This document shows, piece after piece, positions 41,803 to 48,721 of a stretch of 48,721 bases of DNA (position 1 is the stretch's first letter; the number at the start of each line of letters is the position of its first letter). The position numbers were made by a program, and so were the translations under genes. The notes beneath the pieces were generated by a model. The model did not search any database. It saw only the letters and a program-made list of their open reading frames with translations, and was not told where the DNA came from. The stretch comes from an uncultured Pelagibacteraceae bacterium (GTDB lineage Bacteria; Pseudomonadota; Alphaproteobacteria; Pelagibacterales; Pelagibacteraceae): NCBI GenBank assembly GCA_902595115.1, contig CACJOS010000009.1, positions 1 to 48,721 on the forward strand. The letters are read 5' to 3'.

Positions 41803-43430
41803 TGAACCCTTTCAATTTCCCATTTGATTGAGGTGCCTTGTTCACTAATCATATCAGAAATAAAAATATTCTGGTTTTCAATAAAACTATTTTTATAACC
41901 AAAATATAATCCAGTCTCAAAATCAATTTTATGCGTTGAGGATGTAAATTTCCAACCTTCTTTTTCGACTTCGATAAATATGGATTTACCATCTTGTGTT
42001 TTCATCACTCTTGCACTTGGTATTAAATGAAATCTTATTTCAAAATTTGTTGATTTAAAGTTTTTTCTTTTAATAATATTATCTGTTCCCGAAAGTTTTA
42101 AATTTGTATGATTAAATTCAACTTTTCTTTGATGATTAATACCATATCTCTTTGCATAACCATCATGAGATGCTTGAAATGACCATAAATTTTTATTTGA
42201 ACTAATATTTTTATCAAAGATTCTAAGAGAATTATTTATTACATTTTTCCCATCAGATGATTTCAGAAAATTAACAGAGGAAGAATTTCCAACACTTAGA
42301 GTGGTTTGACTTGCTGTAAATTTAGAGATCAGGTTAAGTTGGTGTTTTGAATTTTGAAAGTAACCAGAGTTTGTAATAATTTTATTTTTATTGCTAATAA
42401 ATTCAAATGATAACGCACCAGATTGGTAATCTTTAGAATAATTTCTTTCAGGTGAGGGTCCGAGATCAGCAGCTAATACAAAATTTTTATTTTTTAATAG
42501 TAAATATCCACCCACTTCATCTAAATCATTTTTGAAATTATATCCTAATTTTTTTATCTGAATTTCAAGATTTGCATCTTTAAAATTATGATTTCCATTA
42601 AATAAAAAATTATTACTAATATTTTTATTTGTTAAGGTAAATGCTTGACCCAAATAATAAATAATTTCGTCTAAATAATCACTAATTTCATTTTGTGACT
42701 CTTTAAGCCATTCTCTTATTAAAATAAAATACTTTAGATAAAAATTTAATTGCCTCAAATTTCTGGTTTTAGGAAATCCATCTTTATCAAAAGAAACTTT
42801 AATTATCTTTTTTAATAAATCAAATCCGTAATCCAAAAAATATTTTTCATTATAAGCGATACCAGTTAATATTATTGCAGAACAACCAATCATTTTATTA
42901 TCAATCCATTGAGACTGTTTTATTTCATTAATTAAGTGATTAACTTGTTTCTTAATAATCCAATCAAATTTCTCTTTGTAATTATCATCGGAGTCCTCGT
43001 AGGTAATTTTTGCGTTTGAAATCCACGAGATAATTCTTTTAGATAATATATCTACTTCCCAAGTTAAATTATTATAATTATGATTTTTATTGATCCATTC
43101 AGCAATTGTGGATTGAACATCCTTTTTTGGAGAATTTAAATCAAGTGTAAATAGCCAAAAAAAACTATTTAAGTTAATAAAATCTTTGTTATTTATATTC
43201 TTTCTTAACCAGATTTTATCAAGTGAAAGATCACTAATATTATTTTTTTCCTTTTTAACTTTTACAATACACTCCAATAGGCTTGGGCTTGGTTTGTATT
43301 TAAGGTTATTTTTTTTTACTCTTGAAATTTTCTTATTATATATTTTTGAATTTAAATAAAATTCTCTTAATTTGTTATAAATAAAAAAGAAAAATTGATT
43401 TACGTAAATCAATGAATTTTTCAAAATCAT
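41799..43430 (-). CDS. Heparinase II/III-family protein
   Basis: The 543-residue protein resembles heparinase II/III-type polysaccharide lyases. An all-helical toroid-like N-terminal region (about 60-300) includes WEVDILSKRIISWI, NHLINEIKQSQWIDNK, NFYLKYFILIREW and FNGNHNFKD. A C-terminal beta-sandwich (about 310-540) includes LAADLGPSPERNYSKDYQSGALSFEF, LSVGNSSSVNF and HDGYAKRYGINHQRK. No classic signal peptide is evident. The order purH-heparinase-rpe is conserved in alphaproteobacteria, which suggests a housekeeping envelope or cell-wall role rather than uptake of marine glycans. The substrate is unknown. It overlaps both neighbours by 4 bp. Confidence 0.82.
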   Translation of the reverse strand: MILKNSLIYVNQFFFFIYNKLREFYLNSKIYNKKISRVKKNNLKYKPSPSLLECIVKVKKEKNNISDLSLDKIWLRKNINNKDFINLNSFFWLFTLDLNSPKKDVQSTIAEWINKNHNYNNLTWEVDILSKRIISWISNAKITYEDSDDNYKEKFDWIIKKQVNHLINEIKQSQWIDNKMIGCSAIILTGIAYNEKYFLDYGFDLLKKIIKVSFDKDGFPKTRNLRQLNFYLKYFILIREWLKESQNEISDYLDEIIYYLGQAFTLTNKNISNNFLFNGNHNFKDANLEIQIKKLGYNFKNDLDEVGGYLLLKNKNFVLAADLGPSPERNYSKDYQSGALSFEFISNKNKIITNSGYFQNSKHQLNLISKFTASQTTLSVGNSSSVNFLKSSDGKNVINNSLRIFDKNISSNKNLWSFQASHDGYAKRYGINHQRKVEFNHTNLKLSGTDNIIKRKNFKSTNFEIRFHLIPSARVMKTQDGKSIFIEVEKEGWKFTSSTHKIDFETGLYFGYKNSFIENQNIFISDMISEQGTSIKWEIERVQ

Positions 43431-44089
43431 TTTAAGTTTTTTAACAAATCTATATTTTTTTTTATATCACCTTGATTATCTTTAAAAATTGTTGTTCCAG
43501 AGACCAAAATATCCGCACCAGCATCTATTACACTTTTTGAATTCTCAAAGTTTATTCCTCCATCAACTTCGATTTGAAAATTATAATTATTCTCTATTTT
43601 AATTTTATTAAGGTTTTTAATTTTATCTAACACCTCTGGAATAAATTTTTGACCTCCAAACCCTGGAAATACAGACATGACCAGAACAAGATCTATATCG
43701 GGTAAAAAATTATTTATTGTCTTTAACGGTACGTCAGGATTAATTGATAAACCTACTTTGTTATTCAGGCTTTTGATGAGTTTTATAGAATCTTTTACGT
43801 TATCAGTGGTCTCTGGATGAATAGTTATAATATCTGAACCTGCTTCCGCGAAATTTTTAATATATTTGTGCACAGGAGATATCATTAAGTGAACATCAAA
43901 TGGAAGCTTAGTATAGTTTCTCAGGGTTTTAATTACTGGGGGTCCGATAGTCAAGTTCGGAACAAAATGACCATCCATCACATCTACATGTATCATATCT
44001 GCACCACCCTTTTCTAAGCGGCTAATTTCTTCTCCAAGTTGGCTAAAATCAGCTGCAAGAATAGATGGTGAAATTTGAATTTTTTTCAT
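43427..44089 (-). CDS. rpe: Ribulose-phosphate 3-epimerase
   Basis: The 220-residue TIM barrel starts ISPSILAADFSQLGEEI, followed by IHVDVMDGHFVPNLTIGPPV (about 34-53, metal and catalytic residues), DVHLMI (about 65-70), VMSVFPGFGGQKFIPE (about 138-153) and EVDGGIN with the catalytic aspartate near 179. It interconverts ribulose 5-phosphate and xylulose 5-phosphate. It overlaps the heparinase-like gene by 4 bp and lies 45 bp from the YggT-like gene upstream. Confidence 0.98.
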   Translation of the reverse strand: MKKIQISPSILAADFSQLGEEISRLEKGGADMIHVDVMDGHFVPNLTIGPPVIKTLRNYTKLPFDVHLMISPVHKYIKNFAEAGSDIITIHPETTDNVKDSIKLIKSLNNKVGLSINPDVPLKTINNFLPDIDLVLVMSVFPGFGGQKFIPEVLDKIKNLNKIKIENNYNFQIEVDGGINFENSKSVIDAGADILVSGTTIFKDNQGDIKKNIDLLKNLK

Positions 44090-44134
44090 TAAATACTTTA
44101 AGATACTACTATCAATAAAGTTTTTTAATTTGAA

Positions 44135-44485
44135 TTAATTTTTTCCGAAAATTTGGTAAATCTGTATTGCAATTTCACTTTCTAATGGAAATGATAGCAT
44201 ACCCATGACAGAATAACCCATCAGATAAGGCATAAGATAAAACCTGAACATGTAAAAAAACCAAGCGACATAAAGTGGAACAAGAGGTTTTATAATAAAA
44301 GATGGTGTAATTACTCTAAATGAATTTATTAAAGGATCAGTTAACTTCACAAAGACTTTCATAAAGAAAAAGTTCGAATCTTCTCTTTGAAAAATATTCA
44401 TTGCAACTCTTCCAATCAAAGTCCACATAATCATACCCATTATATAGTCAACCAGATAAACAAGTGGATGAAAATTTGCAGACAT
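44135..44485 (-). CDS. YggT-like small membrane protein
   Basis: The 116-residue protein has hydrophobic segments at about 8-28, 64-82 and 85-97. A central LTDPLINSFRVITPSF matches the YggT-family element D-P-[IL]-L-x-P-[FI]-R-x-x-x-P, although the rest is weakly similar. YggT proteins are integral membrane proteins linked to osmotic tolerance and division-site functions in some bacteria. A 13-bp hairpin precedes it at 44498-44525, in the 52-bp gap after the symporter gene, so it may be partly co-transcribed with the symporter. Confidence 0.6.
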   Translation of the reverse strand: MSANFHPLVYLVDYIMGMIMWTLIGRVAMNIFQREDSNFFFMKVFVKLTDPLINSFRVITPSFIIKPLVPLYVAWFFYMFRFYLMPYLMGYSVMGMLSFPLESEIAIQIYQIFGKN

Positions 44486-44497
44486 TTTTTGATTAGA

Positions 44498-44525
44498 TCA
44501 AGGGGCGAAAAATTTCGCCCCTTGA
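44498..44525. terminator. Strong GC-rich hairpin after the symporter gene
   Basis: A 13-bp perfect stem (TCAAGGGGCGAAA pairing with TTTCGCCCCTTGA) encloses a 2-nt loop, 12 bases beyond the symporter stop. In the minus-strand direction it is not followed by a clean T-run, so it may be an imperfect terminator, an RNA 3'-end stabiliser, or an attenuating element before the YggT-like gene. Confidence 0.65.
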
Positions 44526-44537
44526 GATTAAAATTAT

Positions 44538-46358
44538 TTAGTGTTGTTTACCAAGTACTGTTTTACCACTAGGTACACGCACTTCATCAACCATTTTTTG
44601 TGTAGCTGAGTCAGGCGCTTTAGTAATTAAGCTCACTACTATCATTGAGACTAAACTTACTAATGATCCAACAATACCAAATGTTAACTGAGTTATACCC
44701 CAGAATCCTGCTCCACCAGTACGTACCCAAACTAGATACGCAGTTCCTGAAGCCAGACCTAGAAGCATTCCTGCCACCGCACCTTGTGCATTTGCTCTCT
44801 TCCACCATACACCAAGTACAAGTGGGAAGAACAACCCTGACATTGCAAAGTCAAAAGCCCATATGACCGAACCTAAGATACCTTGAATTTCAAGTGCAGC
44901 AATTGTTGCTCCAGCAAAACCAATTATTACAAGAAGTACCCTTGCAACAATCAATCTTTTAGCAGTTTCTGCTTTAGGGTCTATGATTTTGTAATATAAA
45001 TCATGAGACAAAGCATTTGCGATTGCTAAAACAAGACCGTCAGCTGTTGACATGGCAGCCGCCATACCACCTGCTGCAACTAATCCTGAAATTACATAAG
45101 GCAATCCTGCTATCTCTGGAGTTGCTAATACAACGGCTTTACCACCCATGAAAAACTCGTTTAACTCAAGAGTTCCATTTCCATTAAAGTCGCTGATAAA
45201 CATTAAGTTTGCTTGGTTCCAGTTTTGATACCAATCTATAGCTTGCACTTCTGCAATTGATTTACCTATGATTCCAGTTGGAAGTGTAGGATCCATTAAA
45301 GACAGTTTTGATAATGTAGCTAACATCGGCGCAGAACAATACAGTAGGAATATAAAGAATAATGACCAACCTACAGATCTTCTTGCTGCTTTTACGCTTG
45401 GAGTAGTAAAGTATCTCATCATTACGTGAGGTAATGAAGCCGTTCCGGCCATCATACAAACCGCTAATGAGATAAACTTCCAAGGCGTTGTGTTAACTTC
45501 AGAGTGTGCTTTTGTGATACCAGCTAAACCTTTTGGCACTGTAGCTAAATCAGCAGCAGAATTTTTGACAGTTCCAAGTCCGAATTGAGACTCTAACTCA
45601 GCAATTCTTGCTACTTCATCTGCTAACATTAGATGTGGGAATACCCCTGCACCCATTTTGTTGCTTATCCAGAAAACAGGTAACAAGTAAGCGATAATCA
45701 ATACAATGTACTGAGCTACTTGCGTCCATGTAACTGCTCTCATTCCACCTAGCATTGAGCAAAGTAAAATACTTGCTAAACCAACATAAACAGCAATTCC
45801 AAATGGAATATCTAATGCTACTGATGCAATAGTACCAGTCGCATTGATTTGCGCTGTAACGTAAGTGAATGAAGCAACTGTTAAAACTAGAACAGCAGAA
45901 AGTCTTGCAACGTTACCACCGTATCTAGTACCAATAAAGTCTGGAACAGTGTAGCATCCAAACTTTCTCAAGTATGGTGCTAGTAGTGATGCAACTAAAA
46001 CGTAACCACCAGTCCAACCAACTAGTAATGCCATGTAGCCATAACCTTTGAAATATATTCCTCCAGCCATAGCAACAAACGATGCACCTGACATCCAGTC
46101 AGCCGCAGTCGCCATTCCATTAAATACAGTTGGTACTTGTCGACCTGCTACGTAGTATGCGTCTACTTGAATTGTTCGAGACAGGTAACCAATTATAGCA
46201 TAGATTGCCACTGTAAATGATACGAAAAATATTCCAATCATTTTAGCAGTCATTCCAGCTTGTTCAGCTATTGCCATCAAAATTATGAATACTAGAAACC
46301 CTCCAGTATATATTCCATAAACTTTGGGCAAGTTATCTATAAATTTACCTTTAATCAT
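44538..46358 (-). CDS. Sodium:solute symporter (SSS family, DUF4212-partnered type)
   Basis: The 606-residue inner-membrane transporter has about 13 predicted helices and SSS features: YYVAGRQVPTVFNGMATAADWMSGASF (68-94), GYVLVASLLAPYLRKFGCYTVPDFIGTRYG (118-147), GMRAVTWTQVAQYIVLI, TASLPHVMMRYFT (306-318), and VAAGGMAAAMSTADGLVLAIANALSHDLY (427-455). A periplasmic-side loop holds an EF-hand-like sequence D-F-N-G-N-G-T-L-E-L-N-E at 390-401. The small DUF4212 gene directly upstream and acs nearby suggest uptake of acetate or a similar carboxylate (inference). The substrate is not provable here. Codon use looks less AT-biased than neighbours, suggesting high expression. Confidence 0.93.
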   Translation of the reverse strand: MIKGKFIDNLPKVYGIYTGGFLVFIILMAIAEQAGMTAKMIGIFFVSFTVAIYAIIGYLSRTIQVDAYYVAGRQVPTVFNGMATAADWMSGASFVAMAGGIYFKGYGYMALLVGWTGGYVLVASLLAPYLRKFGCYTVPDFIGTRYGGNVARLSAVLVLTVASFTYVTAQINATGTIASVALDIPFGIAVYVGLASILLCSMLGGMRAVTWTQVAQYIVLIIAYLLPVFWISNKMGAGVFPHLMLADEVARIAELESQFGLGTVKNSAADLATVPKGLAGITKAHSEVNTTPWKFISLAVCMMAGTASLPHVMMRYFTTPSVKAARRSVGWSLFFIFLLYCSAPMLATLSKLSLMDPTLPTGIIGKSIAEVQAIDWYQNWNQANLMFISDFNGNGTLELNEFFMGGKAVVLATPEIAGLPYVISGLVAAGGMAAAMSTADGLVLAIANALSHDLYYKIIDPKAETAKRLIVARVLLVIIGFAGATIAALEIQGILGSVIWAFDFAMSGLFFPLVLGVWWKRANAQGAVAGMLLGLASGTAYLVWVRTGGAGFWGITQLTFGIVGSLVSLVSMIVVSLITKAPDSATQKMVDEVRVPSGKTVLGKQH

Positions 46359-46621
46359 TAGTCATCCTCTCTTTCAGTAAAGCCGAACTCTTCATCAATC
46401 TTTTCTTGTCTTCCAGCAAACCAAAAAATTAATATTACAAAGATTCCTAAAGAACCTTGACATGTCATGTAATAAGATAATGGATATCCAAAAGGTCTAA
46501 TTGATGATGCTTCCATTTCGGCACCGAAGAAAAAGATGCCAATTGAGAATACAAACCATATTGCTAAAGTAATAAACAGCAAATTTCTGGTCTTTTCCCA
46601 ATGTTGTTGTTGTTTTGACAT
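46358..46621 (-). CDS. DUF4212 membrane subunit of the symporter
   Basis: The 87-residue protein has two membrane helices (about 14-32 and 50-68) and the DUF4212 pattern: HWEKTRNLLFITLAIWF, FFGAEMEA, FGYPLSYYMTCQGSLGIFVILIFWFA and a charged tail. It is the small partner of this class of sodium:solute symporters, with a role analogous to the DUF485 protein beside ActP. A strong purine-rich ribosome site (GGGAGGG, minus strand, 46628-46634) lies just before the ATG. The shared base with the symporter gene indicates coupling. Confidence 0.93.
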   Translation of the reverse strand: MSKQQQHWEKTRNLLFITLAIWFVFSIGIFFFGAEMEASSIRPFGYPLSYYMTCQGSLGIFVILIFWFAGRQEKIDEEFGFTEREDD

Positions 46622-46627
46622 TTTTTT

Positions 46628-46634
46628 CCCTCCC
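46628..46634 (-). promoter_or_regulatory. Strong purine-rich ribosome binding site of the DUF4212-symporter operon
   Basis: On the minus strand GGGAGGG ends 6 bases before the ATG of the DUF4212 gene. Such G-rich sites are rare in this window (the porin gene has another), marking the operon as highly translated. The palindrome CCTATAGG follows next to it. Confidence 0.6.
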
Positions 46635-46740
46635 TATAGGTTAAAAAAAACAATGATTACCCATAATGGTGAATATTGGAACCCCTAAAATTGTCGAAAA
46701 TCGTTAATTTTTGTACTATATTACAACTTTTGGTATATAA

Positions 46741-47367
46741 ATGGTGCTCAAATACAAATTCAATCTAAAAGACATATCTCTTGAAGATTTTAGGGTTTAC
46801 TTCTTCGCTTTATTTAAGGCCTTAATTCCAAAAAAAAAAATAAAAAATATTAGTGATTTAGAAAAATTTATTCAAAAAAAATCTGCATGGGTAACTCAAG
46901 TAACATTGTACAGTTACCTCAAAACAAGAATGGGCACTAAATATGTACTTCATTTTGATAATGAAATACTTTTATCATCAATTAATAAAGCAAAGTGGAA
47001 TATTTATATTGTTGCACTACAAGATTTAACTTTTTATAGTTTTTCTTACATCAGAAATTTTTTTAATTACCAAGATGTTGAGAAATCAAAAGATATTTTT
47101 TTTTCTATATTGGAAAATGAGAAAAAAAATGGAATGCCAGATGAAATTATAATTGAGGCAAAAAAAACATTTGCTGAAAGATTTTCAAAAATTAGTTGGG
47201 ATCAACACTATAATTCACTTCCATTTAATGATAGCGCATTAGCATTATACAAGTGGGCCCCTATTGCAGATGAGTTAAAAAAATTAGATAGAAAGATTGT
47301 TTTAAATTCCATGATTTTAAAATGGGATAATATTAAGGAGGAGTTTCAGAAGCTAATTGACTTTTAA
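46741..47367 (+). CDS. Conserved alphaproteobacterial hypothetical protein
   Basis: I recognise no named domain in this 208-residue soluble protein. The pattern ([18 protein letters not shown], then [52 protein letters not shown], and a C-terminal [31 protein letters not shown]) recalls a family of alphaproteobacterial hypothetical proteins, some carried in databases as esterases without a visible catalytic triad here. It is mostly helical. It is divergent from the DUF4212-symporter operon (119-bp gap with no clear hairpin) and its end overlaps acs by 4 bp, so it may share regulation with acetate use (inference). Confidence 0.7.
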   Translation: MVLKYKFNLKDISLEDFRVYFFALFKALIPKKKIKNISDLEKFIQKKSAWVTQVTLYSYLKTRMGTKYVLHFDNEILLSSINKAKWNIYIVALQDLTFYSFSYIRNFFNYQDVEKSKDIFFSILENEKKNGMPDEIIIEAKKTFAERFSKISWDQHYNSLPFNDSALALYKWAPIADELKKLDRKIVLNSMILKWDNIKEEFQKLIDF

Positions 47368-48721
47368 GTATTTTTTCTCTCACTTACCAAGTTCTTTACT
47401 ACACTAGGGTCTGCAAGAGTAGTTGTATCACCCAACTGATCGTATTCATTAGCTGCAATTTTTCTTAAAATTCTTCTCATAATTTTACCAGATCTAGTTT
47501 TTGGAAGTGCTGGCGCAAACTGTATAAAGTCTGGGTAAGCATGCTTCCCAACTGTACTTTTTACATGAAGTTTTAAATCTCTCTCGAGATCCATGTTTGG
47601 GATCTCTCCAGAATTTAAAGTTACATAACAATATAAACCATTTCCTTTTATGTCATGTGGATATCCAACAACTGCAGCCTCAGCAACTTTTGGGTGTTTA
47701 ACGAAAGCGCTTTCAATTTCAGCAGTCCCTAGATTATGTCCTGATACAATTATTACATCATCTACTCGTCCAGTAATCCAATAGTAACCATCTTTATCTC
47801 TTCTGCACCCATCTCCGGTAAAATACTTTCCATCAAATTGAGAAAAATATGTATCTATAAACCTTTGGTGATCTCCATAAACTGTTCTCATTTGACCCGG
47901 CCATGATTGTGCAATACATAATCTTCCCTGTCCTTGTCCCTTAATTACTGATCCGTTTTTATCGACTATTACTGGTTTAATTCCATAAAAAGGTTTGGTC
48001 GCAGAACCAGGTTTCAAATCAATGGCACCGGTTTGAGGACTTATTAAAATACCTCCAGTTTCAGTTTGCCACCATGTATCAACAATTGGACACCTAGAAT
48101 CACCCACTGTTCTGTAATACCACTCCCATGCCTGAGGGTTTATTGGTTCACCAACTGTACCAAGCAGTTTCAGAGATTTCCGCGATGTTTTTTTGACAAG
48201 TTTATCACCCTCTTTCATCAATGCTCTTATTGCAGTTGGGGCAGTATAAAAAATATTTACTTTATATTTATCGATGATCTGCCACCATCTGGAAGCATCT
48301 GGATACGTCGGGACACCTTCAAACATAACAGTTGTGGCACAATTAGAAAGTGGTCCATAAATTATGTAACTGTGCCCTGTAATCCATCCTATGTCAGCGC
48401 TACAAAAATAAATATCTTTTGGTTTATAATTAAATATATATTGATGTGTCATTGAAGCATAAACCATATAACCACCCGTTGTATGAAGTACACCTTTTGG
48501 TTTTCCAGTCGAACCAGATGTGTAGAGAATAAATAGAGGATCTTCAGCATTCATTTCCTCTGGTTCACAGTTAGCTGAAACATTTTTAATCATTTCGTGG
48601 TACCAAACATCTCTGCTTTCATCCCAATTAATTCTGTTTCCAGTTCTTTTAACCACAATACATTTTTTTACCCTAGGGCATTCGACTAAAGCTTCATCTG
48701 TAATTGATTTAAGATGTATTG
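47364..48721 (-). CDS. acs: Acetyl-CoA synthetase (partial, N-terminal part off window)
   Basis: The reading frame is open to the window edge, so about 450 C-terminal residues of a protein that is normally about 650 are present. Visible: the adenylate-forming core [71 protein letters not shown] and [11 protein letters not shown] (acetate pocket with the tryptophan). [22 protein letters not shown] (hinge aspartate) and the C-terminal [16 protein letters not shown] with the regulatory acetylatable lysine follow. It makes acetyl-CoA from acetate, ATP and CoA via acetyl-AMP. It lies next to a sodium:solute symporter operon that may import acetate. Confidence 0.96.
   Translation of the reverse strand, partial: IHLKSITDEALVECPRVKKCIVVKRTGNRINWDESRDVWYHEMIKNVSANCEPEEMNAEDPLFILYTSGSTGKPKGVLHTTGGYMVYASMTHQYIFNYKPKDIYFCSADIGWITGHSYIIYGPLSNCATTVMFEGVPTYPDASRWWQIIDKYKVNIFYTAPTAIRALMKEGDKLVKKTSRKSLKLLGTVGEPINPQAWEWYYRTVGDSRCPIVDTWWQTETGGILISPQTGAIDLKPGSATKPFYGIKPVIVDKNGSVIKGQGQGRLCIAQSWPGQMRTVYGDHQRFIDTYFSQFDGKYFTGDGCRRDKDGYYWITGRVDDVIIVSGHNLGTAEIESAFVKHPKVAEAAVVGYPHDIKGNGLYCYVTLNSGEIPNMDLERDLKLHVKSTVGKHAYPDFIQFAPALPKTRSGKIMRRILRKIAANEYDQLGDTTTLADPSVVKNLVSERKNT

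Noticed and set aside
47364..48656. Complete shorter acetyl-CoA synthetase starting at the GTG at 48656
   Set aside because: The frame stays open to the window edge with conserved Acs sequence ([20 protein letters not shown]), so the true start is outside the window.
1..48721. Phage, insertion sequence, CRISPR array, toxin-antitoxin or defence island
   Set aside because: I saw no transposase, integrase, cas or toxin-antitoxin protein features and no regularly spaced repeats; nearly all genes are core or single accessory genes.

Overview
The window is very AT-rich and densely packed. Most genes are separated by a few bases or overlap by 1 to 20 bases, several start at TTG or GTG inside the upstream stop codon, and there is no phage, insertion sequence or CRISPR array. 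Gene content and order point to an alphaproteobacterium with a streamlined genome, most likely a marine SAR11/Pelagibacter-type cell. The organism call is an inference from protein recognition, base composition and synteny.

Left part (1-9.8 kb): a winged-helix regulator cut by the window edge stands back to back with an L,D-transpeptidase. Next come a PLP-homeostasis protein head to head with a diverged ThiE/TenI-like protein, then a major porin. A DUF3576 lipoprotein, leuS, lptE and holA follow and converge on parB.

Origin region (8-25 kb): the minus-strand block mnmE-mnmG-rsmG-parA-parB carries a perfect 16-bp parS site inside rsmG. It is followed by a sulfotransferase, rho, hemJ, hemH and hemE (the last four on the minus strand). 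The 284-bp gap between hemE and the PPSR (DUF299) gene is the predicted replication origin. It has DnaA-box-like sites, inverted repeats and a very AT-rich flank, and gene orientation flips across it. To its right run PPSR, maf, an AsmA-like gene, aroE, coaE and dnaQ, then secB/fxsA, a Tim44-like gene and smr.

Middle (25-35 kb): hslVU is divergent from hisBHAFE, a histidine-synthesis run that continues into a malyl-CoA lyase and both subunits of malate-CoA ligase (malate to glyoxylate plus acetyl-CoA). A small membrane protein, a HIT protein, an acetyltransferase and a second sulfotransferase follow.

Right part (35-48.7 kb): lolA and ftsK, a UbiH-family flavin monooxygenase, a LON-domain protein, tRNA-Gly(GCC) with a clear promoter, a pterin carbinolamine dehydratase, purH, a heparinase-like protein, rpe and a YggT-like membrane protein. 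A DUF4212/sodium-solute symporter pair with an EF-hand loop, a hypothetical gene, and the 3' part of acetyl-CoA synthetase (cut by the window edge) complete the window.

Most of the window is core housekeeping. The most informative signals are the origin/parS layout, the malyl-CoA module attached to the his genes, the paired sulfotransferases, and several diverged family members (receiver-less regulator, TenI-like protein, UbiH-like protein). I found no strong evidence of a wholly new system.
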